DNA from: Anaerolineae bacterium
GTDB taxonomy: Bacteria; Chloroflexota; Anaerolineae; Aggregatilineales; Phototrophicaceae
Direction of reading: 5' to 3'
Assembly (NCBI GenBank): GCA_015492875.1
Contig: WGEI01000105.1
Coordinates: forward strand, 1-8,889
DNA: 8,889 bases
This document shows positions 1 through 5,391 of the stretch, one piece after another (within the stretch, counting starts at the first letter, position 1; every line of letters starts with the position of its first letter). Below the pieces are notes generated by a model, which had not been told where the DNA came from, ran no database searches, and saw only the letters and a program-made list of their open reading frames with translations. Both the position numbers and the translations under genes were made by a program.

Positions 1-21
1 CAATGGGAAGGGGGTTTACCA

Positions 22-74
22 CCCCCAAGCCCCCGTTGTTGTTGATGGGGACTGACTGCCCCCAAGCCCCCGTT
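22..74. repeat. Pair of 16-bp C-rich direct repeats
   Basis: The 16-mer CCCCCAAGCCCCCGTT occurs exactly at 22-37 and 59-74. A diverged version, CCCCCAACCCCCC, lies at 275-287, and a reverse-complement relative (TTGGGGGCAGT) at 7010-7020. The motif marks the edges of the composite element, so it may be its boundary sequence. Confidence 0.75.
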
Positions 75-96
75 TTAAGGACTGGCGTCCTTAAAA
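73..96. repeat. Perfect 10-bp stem hairpin
   Basis: Arm TTTTAAGGAC (73-82) and arm GTCCTTAAAA (87-96) are perfect reverse complements around the loop TGGC. The A/T-rich outer ends make it terminator-like in both directions. At 290-308 the related copy has lost three bases of the left arm and keeps only TTTAAG/CTTAAA. At 7231-7240 only the left arm is recognisable, on the minus strand. Confidence 0.6.
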
Positions 97-137
97 ATCC
101 TGTTAGGGAGGATTATCAAGCATGGTGGTAGGATGGA
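83..137 (+). repeat. 55-bp direct repeat, copy 1
   Basis: This 55-bp block, which begins TGGCGTCCTTAAAA and ends GGTAGGATGGA, is identical base for base to 296-350. It contains the hairpin AATCCT (96-101) / AGGATT (109-114). Sequence similarity extends upstream into the C-rich stretch with small indels, but it stops abruptly after position 137. Confidence 0.85.
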
Positions 138-191
138 CTACCGCAGTCATCCAACGCTAACCATTTTGCGAAGGCGCTGCATTCGCGGAAC

Positions 192-238
192 GGGGTCAAG
201 GGGGCTTCGCTCCCTTGCGGGGTGCGGGACAGCGCCCC
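192..238 (+). repeat. 47-bp GC-rich repeat core with two hairpins, copy A
   Basis: This core matches the reverse complement of 7054-7100 at 43 of 47 positions, and all four differences are transitions. Hairpin 1 (197-217) has a nine-pair stem, CAAGGGGGC against GCTCCCTTG, including one G-T wobble. Hairpin 2 pairs 219-225 with 232-238 with one wobble. One change lies in the loop of hairpin 1 and one turns a G-C pair into G-T, so both folds survive in both copies. Confidence 0.7.
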
Positions 239-295
239 ATAAAACCAATTTGCACCCGTTATGGGGGCTGGTTGCCCCCAACCCCCCACTTTAAG

Positions 296-350
296 TGGCG
301 TCCTTAAAAATCCTGTTAGGGAGGATTATCAAGCATGGTGGTAGGATGGA
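296..350 (+). repeat. 55-bp direct repeat, copy 2
   Basis: This is an exact second copy of 83-137, offset by 213 bp. It ends 16 bp before the stop codon of the DUF2085 gene. Perfect identity in non-coding DNA suggests recent duplication or gene conversion. The intervening 213-bp unit begins and ends in C-rich sequence, as a tandem duplication would. Confidence 0.85.
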
Positions 351-366
351 TTGCTACTCGAATGTG

Positions 367-1113
367 CTACTCTGTGTATGGGCGGAGCTTATTTTCTAAT
401 AGATAAGCTTGATAACGCATCTCTCTATCGAGGCGGGGAAATAAGAACCAAACGACGCCAATGCCGAAAGAAACACCTGTTAGAAGGCGCATCCACGAGT
501 TGAATGACCCTAAGCCATCGCCTACATAAAATGTATCGGGGAGGCTATGTTGGGTCAATGCCGCCAACCAATCATTGGTATAGCGGAAACCCTCAAATAA
601 ATTTTGTGCGCTAAAGTCGCTAATCGTGTGTGTGCCACCGTCTAGCGCCATCGGCAGCAAGAACAGGATAAACCCTATAAGCGATAACGGTTTTATGATG
701 CCGCGACGTAGCCGAATTGTGTAAAAAAGGCCGGCGAACCATGTCGCCCCATACATGAAAACCATCCTATCTGACCATGCCACCTTCCAACCGAGCGCTT
801 CGTTCCCGGTGAAAAATCTTAATGACAAAGTGTCAATAGCGGCGCTCCCCGTAATGTCGATAGGGAGCTGTTGGGGCGTATACATGATTTGGGGGCCAAA
901 GAGGAAAAATGAGCGCTGTGCCATTTGGTGGCAGAATGGAGCATAAATAATGTAAATGGCGTTGGCAAGCCCTTGCCAACCTAGTTTTGCAAATAGCGGG
1001 GCGAGAAATGGCAGAATATTGAAAACGCCCCAGAAGATGAGGAATACGACTAACCAATTTTTCAGCGCCCAATGCGTAGCGCGAACTAGTTTTATTTTAT
1101 GTTGAATGGCCAT
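367..1113 (-). CDS. DUF2085 family membrane protein
   Basis: This is a predicted integral membrane protein of 248 residues whose function I do not know. It shows the features I associate with DUF2085: a CHQ motif (C61-Q63) followed by RSF, a GW..A..DR stretch (109-116) leading into a membrane helix, a LDGGTH segment (157-162) after another helix, and a polar-then-hydrophobic NSWMRLLTG segment (205-213) before the last helix. Helices are predicted at about 19-41, 117-135, 141-157 and 209-226. The Cys-His pair and conserved Asp/His could bind a metal, which is speculation. The usual Cys before the DR motif is Ser here. The start is the ATG at 1113, with only a weak AAGAG upstream. The gene stands alone after the mmsA operon terminator. 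Confidence 0.8.
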   Translation of the reverse strand: MAIQHKIKLVRATHWALKNWLVVFLIFWGVFNILPFLAPLFAKLGWQGLANAIYIIYAPFCHQMAQRSFFLFGPQIMYTPQQLPIDITGSAAIDTLSLRFFTGNEALGWKVAWSDRMVFMYGATWFAGLFYTIRLRRGIIKPLSLIGFILFLLPMALDGGTHTISDFSAQNLFEGFRYTNDWLAALTQHSLPDTFYVGDGLGSFNSWMRLLTGVSFGIGVVWFLFPRLDREMRYQAYLLENKLRPYTE

Positions 1114-1147
1114 TGTTACTCTTGTGAGGCTACTCGTCGGCTGTTTA

Positions 1148-1176
1148 TGTATACATCTTCACAGAGATAAAGTCTT
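1148..1176 (-). promoter_or_regulatory. Weak candidate promoter for the DUF2085 gene
   Basis: On the minus strand AAGACT (1176-1171) and TATACA (1153-1148) are 17 bp apart, giving a leader of about 28 nt. The -10 lies inside the perfect 10-bp palindrome ATGTATACAT (1147-1156). The match is poor (3/6 and 4/6). Its position, just past the terminator of the preceding operon, is the main support. Confidence 0.3.
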
Positions 1177-1207
1177 AATAAAAAGAGGGGCATCCTCCGC
1201 CCCTCTT
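1174..1207 (-). terminator. Intrinsic terminator of the mmsA operon
   Basis: On the minus strand a perfect 9-bp stem, AAGAGGGGC against GCCCCTCTT (1207-1199 with 1191-1183), encloses a 7-nt loop. It is followed at once by TTTTATTAAG (1183-1174). It starts 8 nt past the stop codon of the 119-residue gene. No T-tract follows on the plus strand, so it works in the minus direction. Confidence 0.9.
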
Positions 1208-1214
1208 GGCTGAT

Positions 1215-1574
1215 TTAACTGAGCAACGCCCGATGCTGCTTGCCACATTTTTCTAGCGCGCGTTGCGCTTCACGCACATTGATTTTTGGCGCGACATCGG
1301 CATAAAAGCGGGCGGCGACTGTTTCAATAGCGCGCTGCCCGTCAGCAGACTTATCCCCCAGATTGAGCGCGTAGTCATCCGGATTCAGCCCTTCGATAGG
1401 CTCTAACGTGATTTCCACCACATGCTCGCGGCGCACACGCTCCAGCTTTTTTTTGCGCTTTTCGGCATCGCGGGCGCGGCTTTCATCGCCAAGCTCCAGA
1501 TAATAGCCCTGTAGTTGCGCTTCCAGTTCAATCGCGTAGCTCAAAATTGAGCCAAAAGTATTGAGTTCGGTCAT
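1215..1574 (-). CDS. Conserved-looking hypothetical protein coupled to mmsA
   Basis: I do not recognise this 119-residue soluble protein. It looks mostly helical. An amphipathic N-terminal helix (about 7-29, with E16 and E18) is followed by a very charged segment rich in Lys, Arg and Glu (31-54), a short acidic turn, and two more helices (80-95 and 99-118). The layout recalls a small ferritin-like or rubrerythrin-like bundle (E50-H51, E84, H114). The usual paired E..H iron motifs are not complete, so I do not assign that fold. The ATG at 1574 lies 5 nt after the mmsA stop with no clear ribosome site, suggesting translational coupling. A TTG at 1589 would overlap mmsA by 10 nt. The codon pattern and terminator 8 nt downstream support a real gene. 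Confidence 0.75.
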   Translation of the reverse strand: MTELNTFGSILSYAIELEAQLQGYYLELGDESRARDAEKRKKKLERVRREHVVEITLEPIEGLNPDDYALNLGDKSADGQRAIETVAARFYADVAPKINVREAQRALEKCGKQHRALLS

Positions 1575-1579
1575 TGTAT

Positions 1580-3031
1580 CTATAGCCAACGTTCAATCAC
1601 TACTTTACGGTCGGTGAAAAATTCGATGCTATCGTGGCCTTGCCCGTGCAAATCGCCGAAGAACGACTGCTTTTGCCCGCCAAAGGGGAACGAAGCCGAA
1701 GGCGCGGCCACGCCGATATTGATGCCGATATTACCAGCCCGCACCCGATATTTGAATGTGCGTGCATGGCCGCCGTTGCTGGTGAAAATGCTGGCCGCGT
1801 TGCCATAGCGGCTGCTATTGATAACGCCAATCGCCTCATCTAAATCCTGCACCTGCATTAAAGCCAGCACTGGCCCAAACACCTCTTCCTGCGCAATTTC
1901 CATCTCTGGCGTGACATTCGTGAGGATGGTTGGCCCGATGAAGATGCCATTTTCATAGCCTTGCACTTGGATATTGCGCCCATCGAGCAGCAGCTCTGCC
2001 CCTTGCTCAATGGCGCGCTCAATCATGCTGTTGATGCGCGCTTTAGCTGCGGCGCTGATGACCGTCCCCATCTGGGTGCTCTCATCGAGGCCATACCCCA
2101 CTTTGAGGCGGGCGGCTTGTTCAGCCAGAATATCGCGCATACGCTCATAAGCGTCCCCCACGCCCAAAGCCACCGCAGCGGCTAAACAGCGTTGGCCAGC
2201 ACAGCCATAAGCCGCCCCCATGATGTTGCGGGCGCTGGCTTCCATATTGGCATCGGGCATCACGGCGATATAGTTTTTCGCGCCGCCCTGTGCCTGTACG
2301 CGCTTGCCGTGGGCGGTGCCGGTCTCATAGATGATTTTGGCGACGGGCGTTGAGCCAACAAACGAAATACCCTGAATACCGGGATGCTTGAGGATGGCTT
2401 GCGCGGCATCAACCCCGCCATGCACCATATTCACCACGCCTTCCGGTAAGTCTAGTTCATCGATGAGTTCCATCACCATTTCCATAGAAACCGGCGTCTG
2501 GGGCGAGGGCTTGACGATATACGTATTGCCGCAAGCGATGGCCGTCGGCAAAAACCACAGCGGCACCATCACCGGGAAGTTGAAAGGCGTAATCGCGGCG
2601 AAAACGCCCACCGGCTGGCGTAAGGTCGTCTCGTCGATGCCGCTGGCGATGTCTTCAACGCCGTCATTGCGCATCAAGACGGGCACACTCGTGGCAAAAT
2701 CCACGCTTTCAATGCCGCGCCGCAGTTCGCCCCGCGCTTCATCAATCGTTTTGCCATTCTCTTCAACAATCATACGGGCGATGTCGTCAAAGTTCTCTTC
2801 CAAAAGACTTTTGAAACGGAACATATATTGAGCACGGGTGAGAATAGGCGTGCTGCGCCATTCTTCAAAGGCTTCGCTAGCGGCCTGCACCGCCTTATCG
2901 ACATCAGCGGCGCTTGATTCTGGTACTTCGGCCAATACGTCGCATGTGGCGGGATTTTCTACCGGCAGATAGGTCTCCGTTTGCGCATCGACCCACTCGC
3001 CACCAATGTAGTTCTTCAACTTTCTAGCCAT
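1580..3031 (-). CDS. mmsA: Methylmalonate-semialdehyde dehydrogenase (CoA-acylating)
   Basis: This enzyme oxidises (methyl)malonate semialdehyde with NAD and CoA to propionyl-CoA or acetyl-CoA and CO2 in the cytosol, during valine, thymine or inositol breakdown. The 483-residue product has the full family length. Visible motifs are TPFNFPVMVPLW (148-159), SFVGSTP (223-229), the catalytic Cys282 in AGQRC, and EEVFGPV (382-388). As in MmsA/IolA enzymes, the usual aldehyde dehydrogenase Glu is missing (QGGAKN, 248-253). The C-terminal SFFGDLHGQG (456-465) is also typical of the family. I chose the ATG at 3031 because GGAGG lies 5 nt upstream (3041-3037). The in-frame ATG at 3073 would lie upstream of the predicted transcription start. 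The substrate could equally be malonate semialdehyde (iolA-like). Confidence 0.92.
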   Translation of the reverse strand: MARKLKNYIGGEWVDAQTETYLPVENPATCDVLAEVPESSAADVDKAVQAASEAFEEWRSTPILTRAQYMFRFKSLLEENFDDIARMIVEENGKTIDEARGELRRGIESVDFATSVPVLMRNDGVEDIASGIDETTLRQPVGVFAAITPFNFPVMVPLWFLPTAIACGNTYIVKPSPQTPVSMEMVMELIDELDLPEGVVNMVHGGVDAAQAILKHPGIQGISFVGSTPVAKIIYETGTAHGKRVQAQGGAKNYIAVMPDANMEASARNIMGAAYGCAGQRCLAAAVALGVGDAYERMRDILAEQAARLKVGYGLDESTQMGTVISAAAKARINSMIERAIEQGAELLLDGRNIQVQGYENGIFIGPTILTNVTPEMEIAQEEVFGPVLALMQVQDLDEAIGVINSSRYGNAASIFTSNGGHARTFKYRVRAGNIGINIGVAAPSASFPFGGQKQSFFGDLHGQGHDSIEFFTDRKVVIERWL

Positions 3032-3036
3032 ATTTG

Positions 3037-3041
3037 CCTCC
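3037..3041 (-). promoter_or_regulatory. Ribosome binding site fixing the mmsA start
   Basis: GGAGG on the minus strand, 5 nt before the ATG at 3031. It favours this start over the in-frame ATG 42 bases upstream. Confidence 0.8.
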
Positions 3042-3054
3042 AAAAAATACTCGG

Positions 3055-3083
3055 AATATAGGGATGCTCTCATTGTAATGCAA
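3055..3083 (-). promoter_or_regulatory. Candidate promoter for mmsA
   Basis: On the minus strand TTGCAT (3083-3078) is separated by 17 bp from TATATT (3060-3055). The predicted transcription start near 3048 leaves a leader of about 17 nt that contains the GGAGG site. The -10 is a 5/6 match and the -35 only 3/6. Confidence 0.5.
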
Positions 3084-3094
3084 AACGCGGCCTC

Positions 3095-3143
3095 AGCCCA
3101 AAAATGGCACTAGTCATGAGGAACTGCCGCCCATTACTGGGCT
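3095..3143. promoter_or_regulatory. Inverted repeat between divergent promoters
   Basis: AGCCCA (3095-3100) and ATGG (3104-3107) face CCAT (3131-3134) and TGGGCT (3138-3143). The two half-sites are each split by 3 nt in a symmetrical way. The repeat sits between the two outward-facing -35 boxes (3078-3083 and 3151-3156), where a shared regulator could act on both. It could also be chance. Confidence 0.35.
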
Positions 3144-3150
3144 AAATCCA

Positions 3151-3178
3151 TTGAAAACCCAACGGAGAGTATTATAAT
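3151..3178 (+). promoter_or_regulatory. Near-consensus sigma-70 promoter of the lipoprotein-polyferredoxin operon
   Basis: TTGAAA (3151-3156), a 16-bp spacer, and a perfect TATAAT (3173-3178). Transcription should start near 3185, about 34 nt before the chosen ATG at 3219. The -10 box overlaps an upstream in-frame ATG (3177), which therefore cannot be translated from this promoter. Confidence 0.65.
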
Positions 3179-3201
3179 GAGGCCATTACCTAACCAGCAG
3201 C

Positions 3202-3207
3202 AAAAGG
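3202..3207 (+). promoter_or_regulatory. Ribosome binding site supporting the start at 3219
   Basis: AAAAGG lies 11 nt before the ATG at 3219, a slightly long spacing. A GGAG at 3164-3167 in front of the earlier ATG lies within the promoter spacer and would not be transcribed from it. Confidence 0.5.
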
Positions 3208-3218
3208 CAATAAACGAG

Positions 3219-3662
3219 ATGAAACTGCGGCTCTATTTCGGCTTTATCTTGCTTTTCACGCTCCTTGTGGGATGTCGTCAACAAGCGACGCCCGCCGCTG
3301 ACCAAAACCTCGATGTTCAGCTTGAATTCAGTAACAGCGACGCTGTGGGGGAGAGTAATCTCGCCATCACTATTACCGACGCGCAAGGCCAATCCATTAC
3401 TGATGCGCAAGTGGAAGTGCGCGGCGATATGACCCACGCCGGCATGACCCCGGTCATTGTCACTGCCCAAATTGGCGATGATGGGCGTTATCATGCCGCA
3501 TTTGAATGGACTATGGGCGGCGATTGGATTGTGACTGTCTCCGTCAGATTAGCGGATGGCTCACTTGTGGAGCAAACTTTTGATTATAGCATCGCGGGCG
3601 CAATGAACATGGACATGTCCGATAGCCCCATGACCACGCCCGAAGCAACGGCTGAGGAGTAG
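3219..3662 (+). CDS. YtkA/FixH-like lipoprotein
   Basis: This is a predicted surface-anchored lipoprotein of 147 residues. The signal peptide is KLR, a hydrophobic core (5-17) and a lipobox ending at Cys19. Residues 33-123 form a YtkA/FixH-like Ig-type beta domain, with the typical GRY..AF.W.M.G.W.V.V strand pattern at 89-109. Where the family often has a Met/His-rich loop there is MTHAGM (71-76). A low-complexity tail carries M129, M131, M133 and M138. Met and His in these places suggest copper binding, which is inferred. Four bases separate it from the polyferredoxin gene, so the products likely act together, as FixH does with FixG/CcoG in cbb3 oxidase maturation. The start at 3219 is chosen from the promoter and from a normal signal-peptide length; an ATG at 3177 is in frame. 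Confidence 0.8.
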   Translation: MKLRLYFGFILLFTLLVGCRQQATPAADQNLDVQLEFSNSDAVGESNLAITITDAQGQSITDAQVEVRGDMTHAGMTPVIVTAQIGDDGRYHAAFEWTMGGDWIVTVSVRLADGSLVEQTFDYSIAGAMNMDMSDSPMTTPEATAEE

Positions 3663-3666
3663 ACCT

Positions 3667-5151
3667 ATGGCACAGCCCAAATCCTTCCGCGCGCGAAATA
3701 TCCTCACTCTGCCATTGTTAGGTGCTTTTTTGCGTTGGCGTTGGGGGCGGGCTGTGCTCCAATCCATCTTTTTCTTGCTCGCGCTTTTGCTCATCATCGA
3801 TGGTTTCACTGGCCCACAACTGGCGCCGCGCAATCTCGCTACAGTCGCCCCGTGGGTACACTATCGCGGCCTGATTGTGCTCGTCTTGCTCCTCATGGGC
3901 AACCTTTTCTGCATGGCCTGCCCCTTTCATCTGTCGCGCTCATTAGCCAAACGCTTGAGCAAGCGTGGGCGGCGCTTTCCCCGTCACTTGCGCAATAAAT
4001 GGCTCTCTATCGCGGCCTTGTTCACTATTTTCTTCTTGTATGAATGGCTCGACCTGTGGGCAAGCCCCCTCTTGACCGCTTGGGTGATTATCGCCTATAT
4101 CGCCGCCTCGTTTGTCTTAGATGCCATCTTCACGGAATCGCCCTTTTGTAAATATGTTTGCCCATTGGGCGCGTTTAACTTCGCGTATTCGACCCTATCC
4201 CCCACGCAAATCCAAGTGATGAACCCCCAAATCTGCGCCCATTGTCAAGGGAAAGAATGCGTGAACGGCAGTTGGTCACCCCAGCGACTGGTGCGCACTG
4301 ATACCATCCCCGTGCAAACCCCAGATGGCGGTTTAACCTATGAAGCGCGCCAAGTAGAACAGGGGCCGCAAGGCGTTTTAGGCTGCCCGACAACGCTCTA
4401 CCCGCCTCAACTGCGTAGCAACATGGATTGTATCCTGTGTCTCGATTGTGTACGCGCTTGCCCGCATCAGAACATCGCCCTCATCGCCCGCCCGCCAGCG
4501 AGCGAACTCTTCCGCCCGCATCTTTGGCTGAAGCGGTGGGATATGGCGCTGTTCGTCATCATTCTCTCGTTCATGGGCTTGATGAACGCCTTCGGCATGG
4601 TGCCCCCTGTTTACGCCCTGCAAGAGCAACTCGCCCAAACCTTCGCTATTCGCAGCGAGTTCATCCTACTGGCTTTAATTTTTCTGGCGGGCAATATCGT
4701 TCTACCCATCAGCCTCACCTTAAGCGCCGCTTATCTCACGCGCATTTTCACCCGCCAAAAACACCCTTTACGCCATATTGTGGCGGCCTTTGCGCCCGCT
4801 TTTGTGCCGCTTGGCTTTGGCATTTGGTTCGCCCATTACGCCTTCCACTTTCTCATAACGCCCCTCTCCATCGTCCCTGTTCTACAGGAGTTCTTAGGCC
4901 AATCGGGAGAATGGGCGCGCTTTAGCACACCTGTGAATGCTGACATCATCAGTTTCATACAAGCTTTAGCGCTCTTAGGCGGCTTCGCACTCAGTTTGCT
5001 CATCGCCCAACAAACCGCCCTGCGCCTCTTTAAGCGTCAAGGGATGCTGGGCTTTCTGCCTTGGGCGCTGCTTTTATTGGTCATGATGGGGTTCGCTTTC
5101 GCTATTTTCACCATGCCTATGGAAATGCGCGGCTCGGCACTGATGGGCTGA
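3667..5151 (+). CDS. NapH/NosR/CcoG-like membrane polyferredoxin
   Basis: This is a membrane electron-transfer protein of 494 residues. Four helices (about 31-47, 68-88, 112-131 and 134-154) carry the paired motifs C82-M-A-C85-P and C161-KYV-C165-P, as in NapH, NosR and CcoG. A soluble domain follows with two [4Fe-4S] sites: C190, C193, C198 and C240-P, then C255, C258, C261 and C265-P. Unlike NapH or FixG, the protein continues with five more helices (about 292-316, 332-357, 370-396, 425-450 and 462-483). H390 and H394 lie in one of them, and the tail is Met-rich (MPMEM, 483-487). No FixG-type C-terminal Ig domain is present; the separate YtkA-like lipoprotein just upstream may replace it. 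GAGGAG (3654-3659), overlapping the upstream stop codon, is the ribosome site. The electron donor and acceptor are unknown; copper reduction or oxidase assembly is a guess. Confidence 0.8.
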   Translation: MAQPKSFRARNILTLPLLGAFLRWRWGRAVLQSIFFLLALLLIIDGFTGPQLAPRNLATVAPWVHYRGLIVLVLLLMGNLFCMACPFHLSRSLAKRLSKRGRRFPRHLRNKWLSIAALFTIFFLYEWLDLWASPLLTAWVIIAYIAASFVLDAIFTESPFCKYVCPLGAFNFAYSTLSPTQIQVMNPQICAHCQGKECVNGSWSPQRLVRTDTIPVQTPDGGLTYEARQVEQGPQGVLGCPTTLYPPQLRSNMDCILCLDCVRACPHQNIALIARPPASELFRPHLWLKRWDMALFVIILSFMGLMNAFGMVPPVYALQEQLAQTFAIRSEFILLALIFLAGNIVLPISLTLSAAYLTRIFTRQKHPLRHIVAAFAPAFVPLGFGIWFAHYAFHFLITPLSIVPVLQEFLGQSGEWARFSTPVNADIISFIQALALLGGFALSLLIAQQTALRLFKRQGMLGFLPWALLLLVMMGFAFAIFTMPMEMRGSALMG

Positions 5152-5157
5152 GAAACC

Positions 5158-5195
5158 ACTTGCCCATAAATCTGGGTGCAAGCGATTAGGCAAGT
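5158..5195 (+). other. Alternative stem-loops just past the polyferredoxin gene
   Basis: ACTTGCC (5158-5164) can pair perfectly with GGCAAGT (5189-5195). Its inner part, CTTGCCCA (5159-5166), can pair instead with the bulged TGGGTGCAAG (5173-5182). The two folds exclude each other. No T-tract follows, so this is not a clear terminator. Confidence 0.3.
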
Positions 5196-5212
5196 ACAGG
5201 CTAACCAAGATC

Positions 5213-5240
5213 GTGACTAGGACTTGTTTTGTGCTAGAAT
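5213..5240 (+). promoter_or_regulatory. Candidate extended -10 promoter for the glucosidase
   Basis: GTGACT (5213-5218), 16 bp, TAGAAT (5235-5240), preceded by TGC to give an extended -10 (TGnTAGAAT). Transcription from about 5247 would make a leader of roughly 145 nt. A weaker alternative closer to the gene is TTATGA (5344-5349), 17 bp, TATACT (5367-5372). Confidence 0.5.
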
Positions 5241-5253
5241 AGGCGCGGGTGAG

Positions 5254-5276
5254 CATGGGGTGTTGGCGTGCCCATG
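5254..5276 (+). other. Leader hairpin
   Basis: CATGGG (5254-5259) and CCCATG (5271-5276) form a perfect 6-bp stem with an 11-nt loop, just after the predicted transcription start of the glucosidase gene. It could be a DNA operator or an RNA hairpin. Confidence 0.3.
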
Positions 5277-5301
5277 AAATATGATAAATGCGCATCGGAC
5301 G

Positions 5302-5336
5302 GGGTGTCTCTTGTACTGGGGACACCCTATTTTATA
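5302..5336 (+). terminator. Terminator-like hairpin before the glucosidase
   Basis: GGGTGTCTC (5302-5310) pairs with GGGACACCC (5319-5327) through nine pairs, one of them a wobble, around an 8-nt loop. The A/T-rich tail TATTTTATA follows. It lies 151 bases past the polyferredoxin stop and 56 bases before the glucosidase start. It may end the upstream operon or, if the promoter at 5213-5240 is used, act as an attenuator in the glucosidase leader. Confidence 0.55.
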
Positions 5337-5377
5337 CCTGTGGTTATGAGGTTTGATGTGCACCAATATACTACATA

Positions 5378-5388
5378 AAGGATGGAGG
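5378..5388 (+). promoter_or_regulatory. Ribosome binding site fixing the glucosidase start
   Basis: AAGGATGGAGG precedes the ATG at 5392. AAGGA is 9 nt away and GGAGG 3 nt away. The first in-frame ATG at 5353 has no such site and would add 13 residues without family resemblance. Confidence 0.7.
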
Positions 5389-5391
5389 GTG

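Larger units (their letters stand above)
52..287 (+). repeat. Composite intergenic repeat element, copy A
   Basis: Modules in order: C-rich edge (59-71), TTTTAAGGAC hairpin (73-96), ATCCT/AGGAT hairpin (96-114), variable spacer, CCAACGCTAA (151-160), a CGCGAAG-like stretch, the 47-bp GC-rich core (192-238), ACCAATTTGC (244-253), and a C-rich edge (263-287). The same modules in the same order are read on the minus strand from 7258 to 7008. I infer a dispersed intergenic repeat family. There is no transposase and no clear target-site duplication, so its means of spread is unknown. Confidence 0.6.
1..366. other. Gene-free, repeat-rich intergenic region
   Basis: I see no convincing coding frame here. 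The stretch lies downstream of the minus-strand DUF2085 gene, which ends at 367. It holds two 16-bp C-rich direct repeats, two perfect copies of a 55-bp repeat, a 10-bp-stem hairpin, and a 47-bp GC-rich block with two hairpins. Most of it belongs to one composite element that reappears inverted at 7008-7258. Confidence 0.8.

Noticed and set aside
83..350. CRISPR array
   Set aside because: Only two copies of a 55-bp unit with a 158-bp gap, unlike the short regular repeats and spacers of CRISPR, and no cas genes.
1575..1589. TTG start at 1589 for the 119-residue gene
   Set aside because: It would overlap mmsA by 10 nt without a better ribosome site. The ATG at 1574 sits in the usual coupled position, though TTG cannot be fully excluded.
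2388..2831. 147-codon plus-strand frame opposite mmsA
   Set aside because: Antisense shadow; the minus-strand frame contains complete aldehyde dehydrogenase motifs.
4428..4925. 165-codon plus-strand frame inside the polyferredoxin gene
   Set aside because: Low-complexity Pro/Arg/His-rich shadow of a gene with clear [4Fe-4S] motifs in the other frame.
5353..5366. Possible operator TTGATGTGCACCAA
   Set aside because: Only five of seven symmetrical pairs match and the centre is broken, so it is no better than chance.
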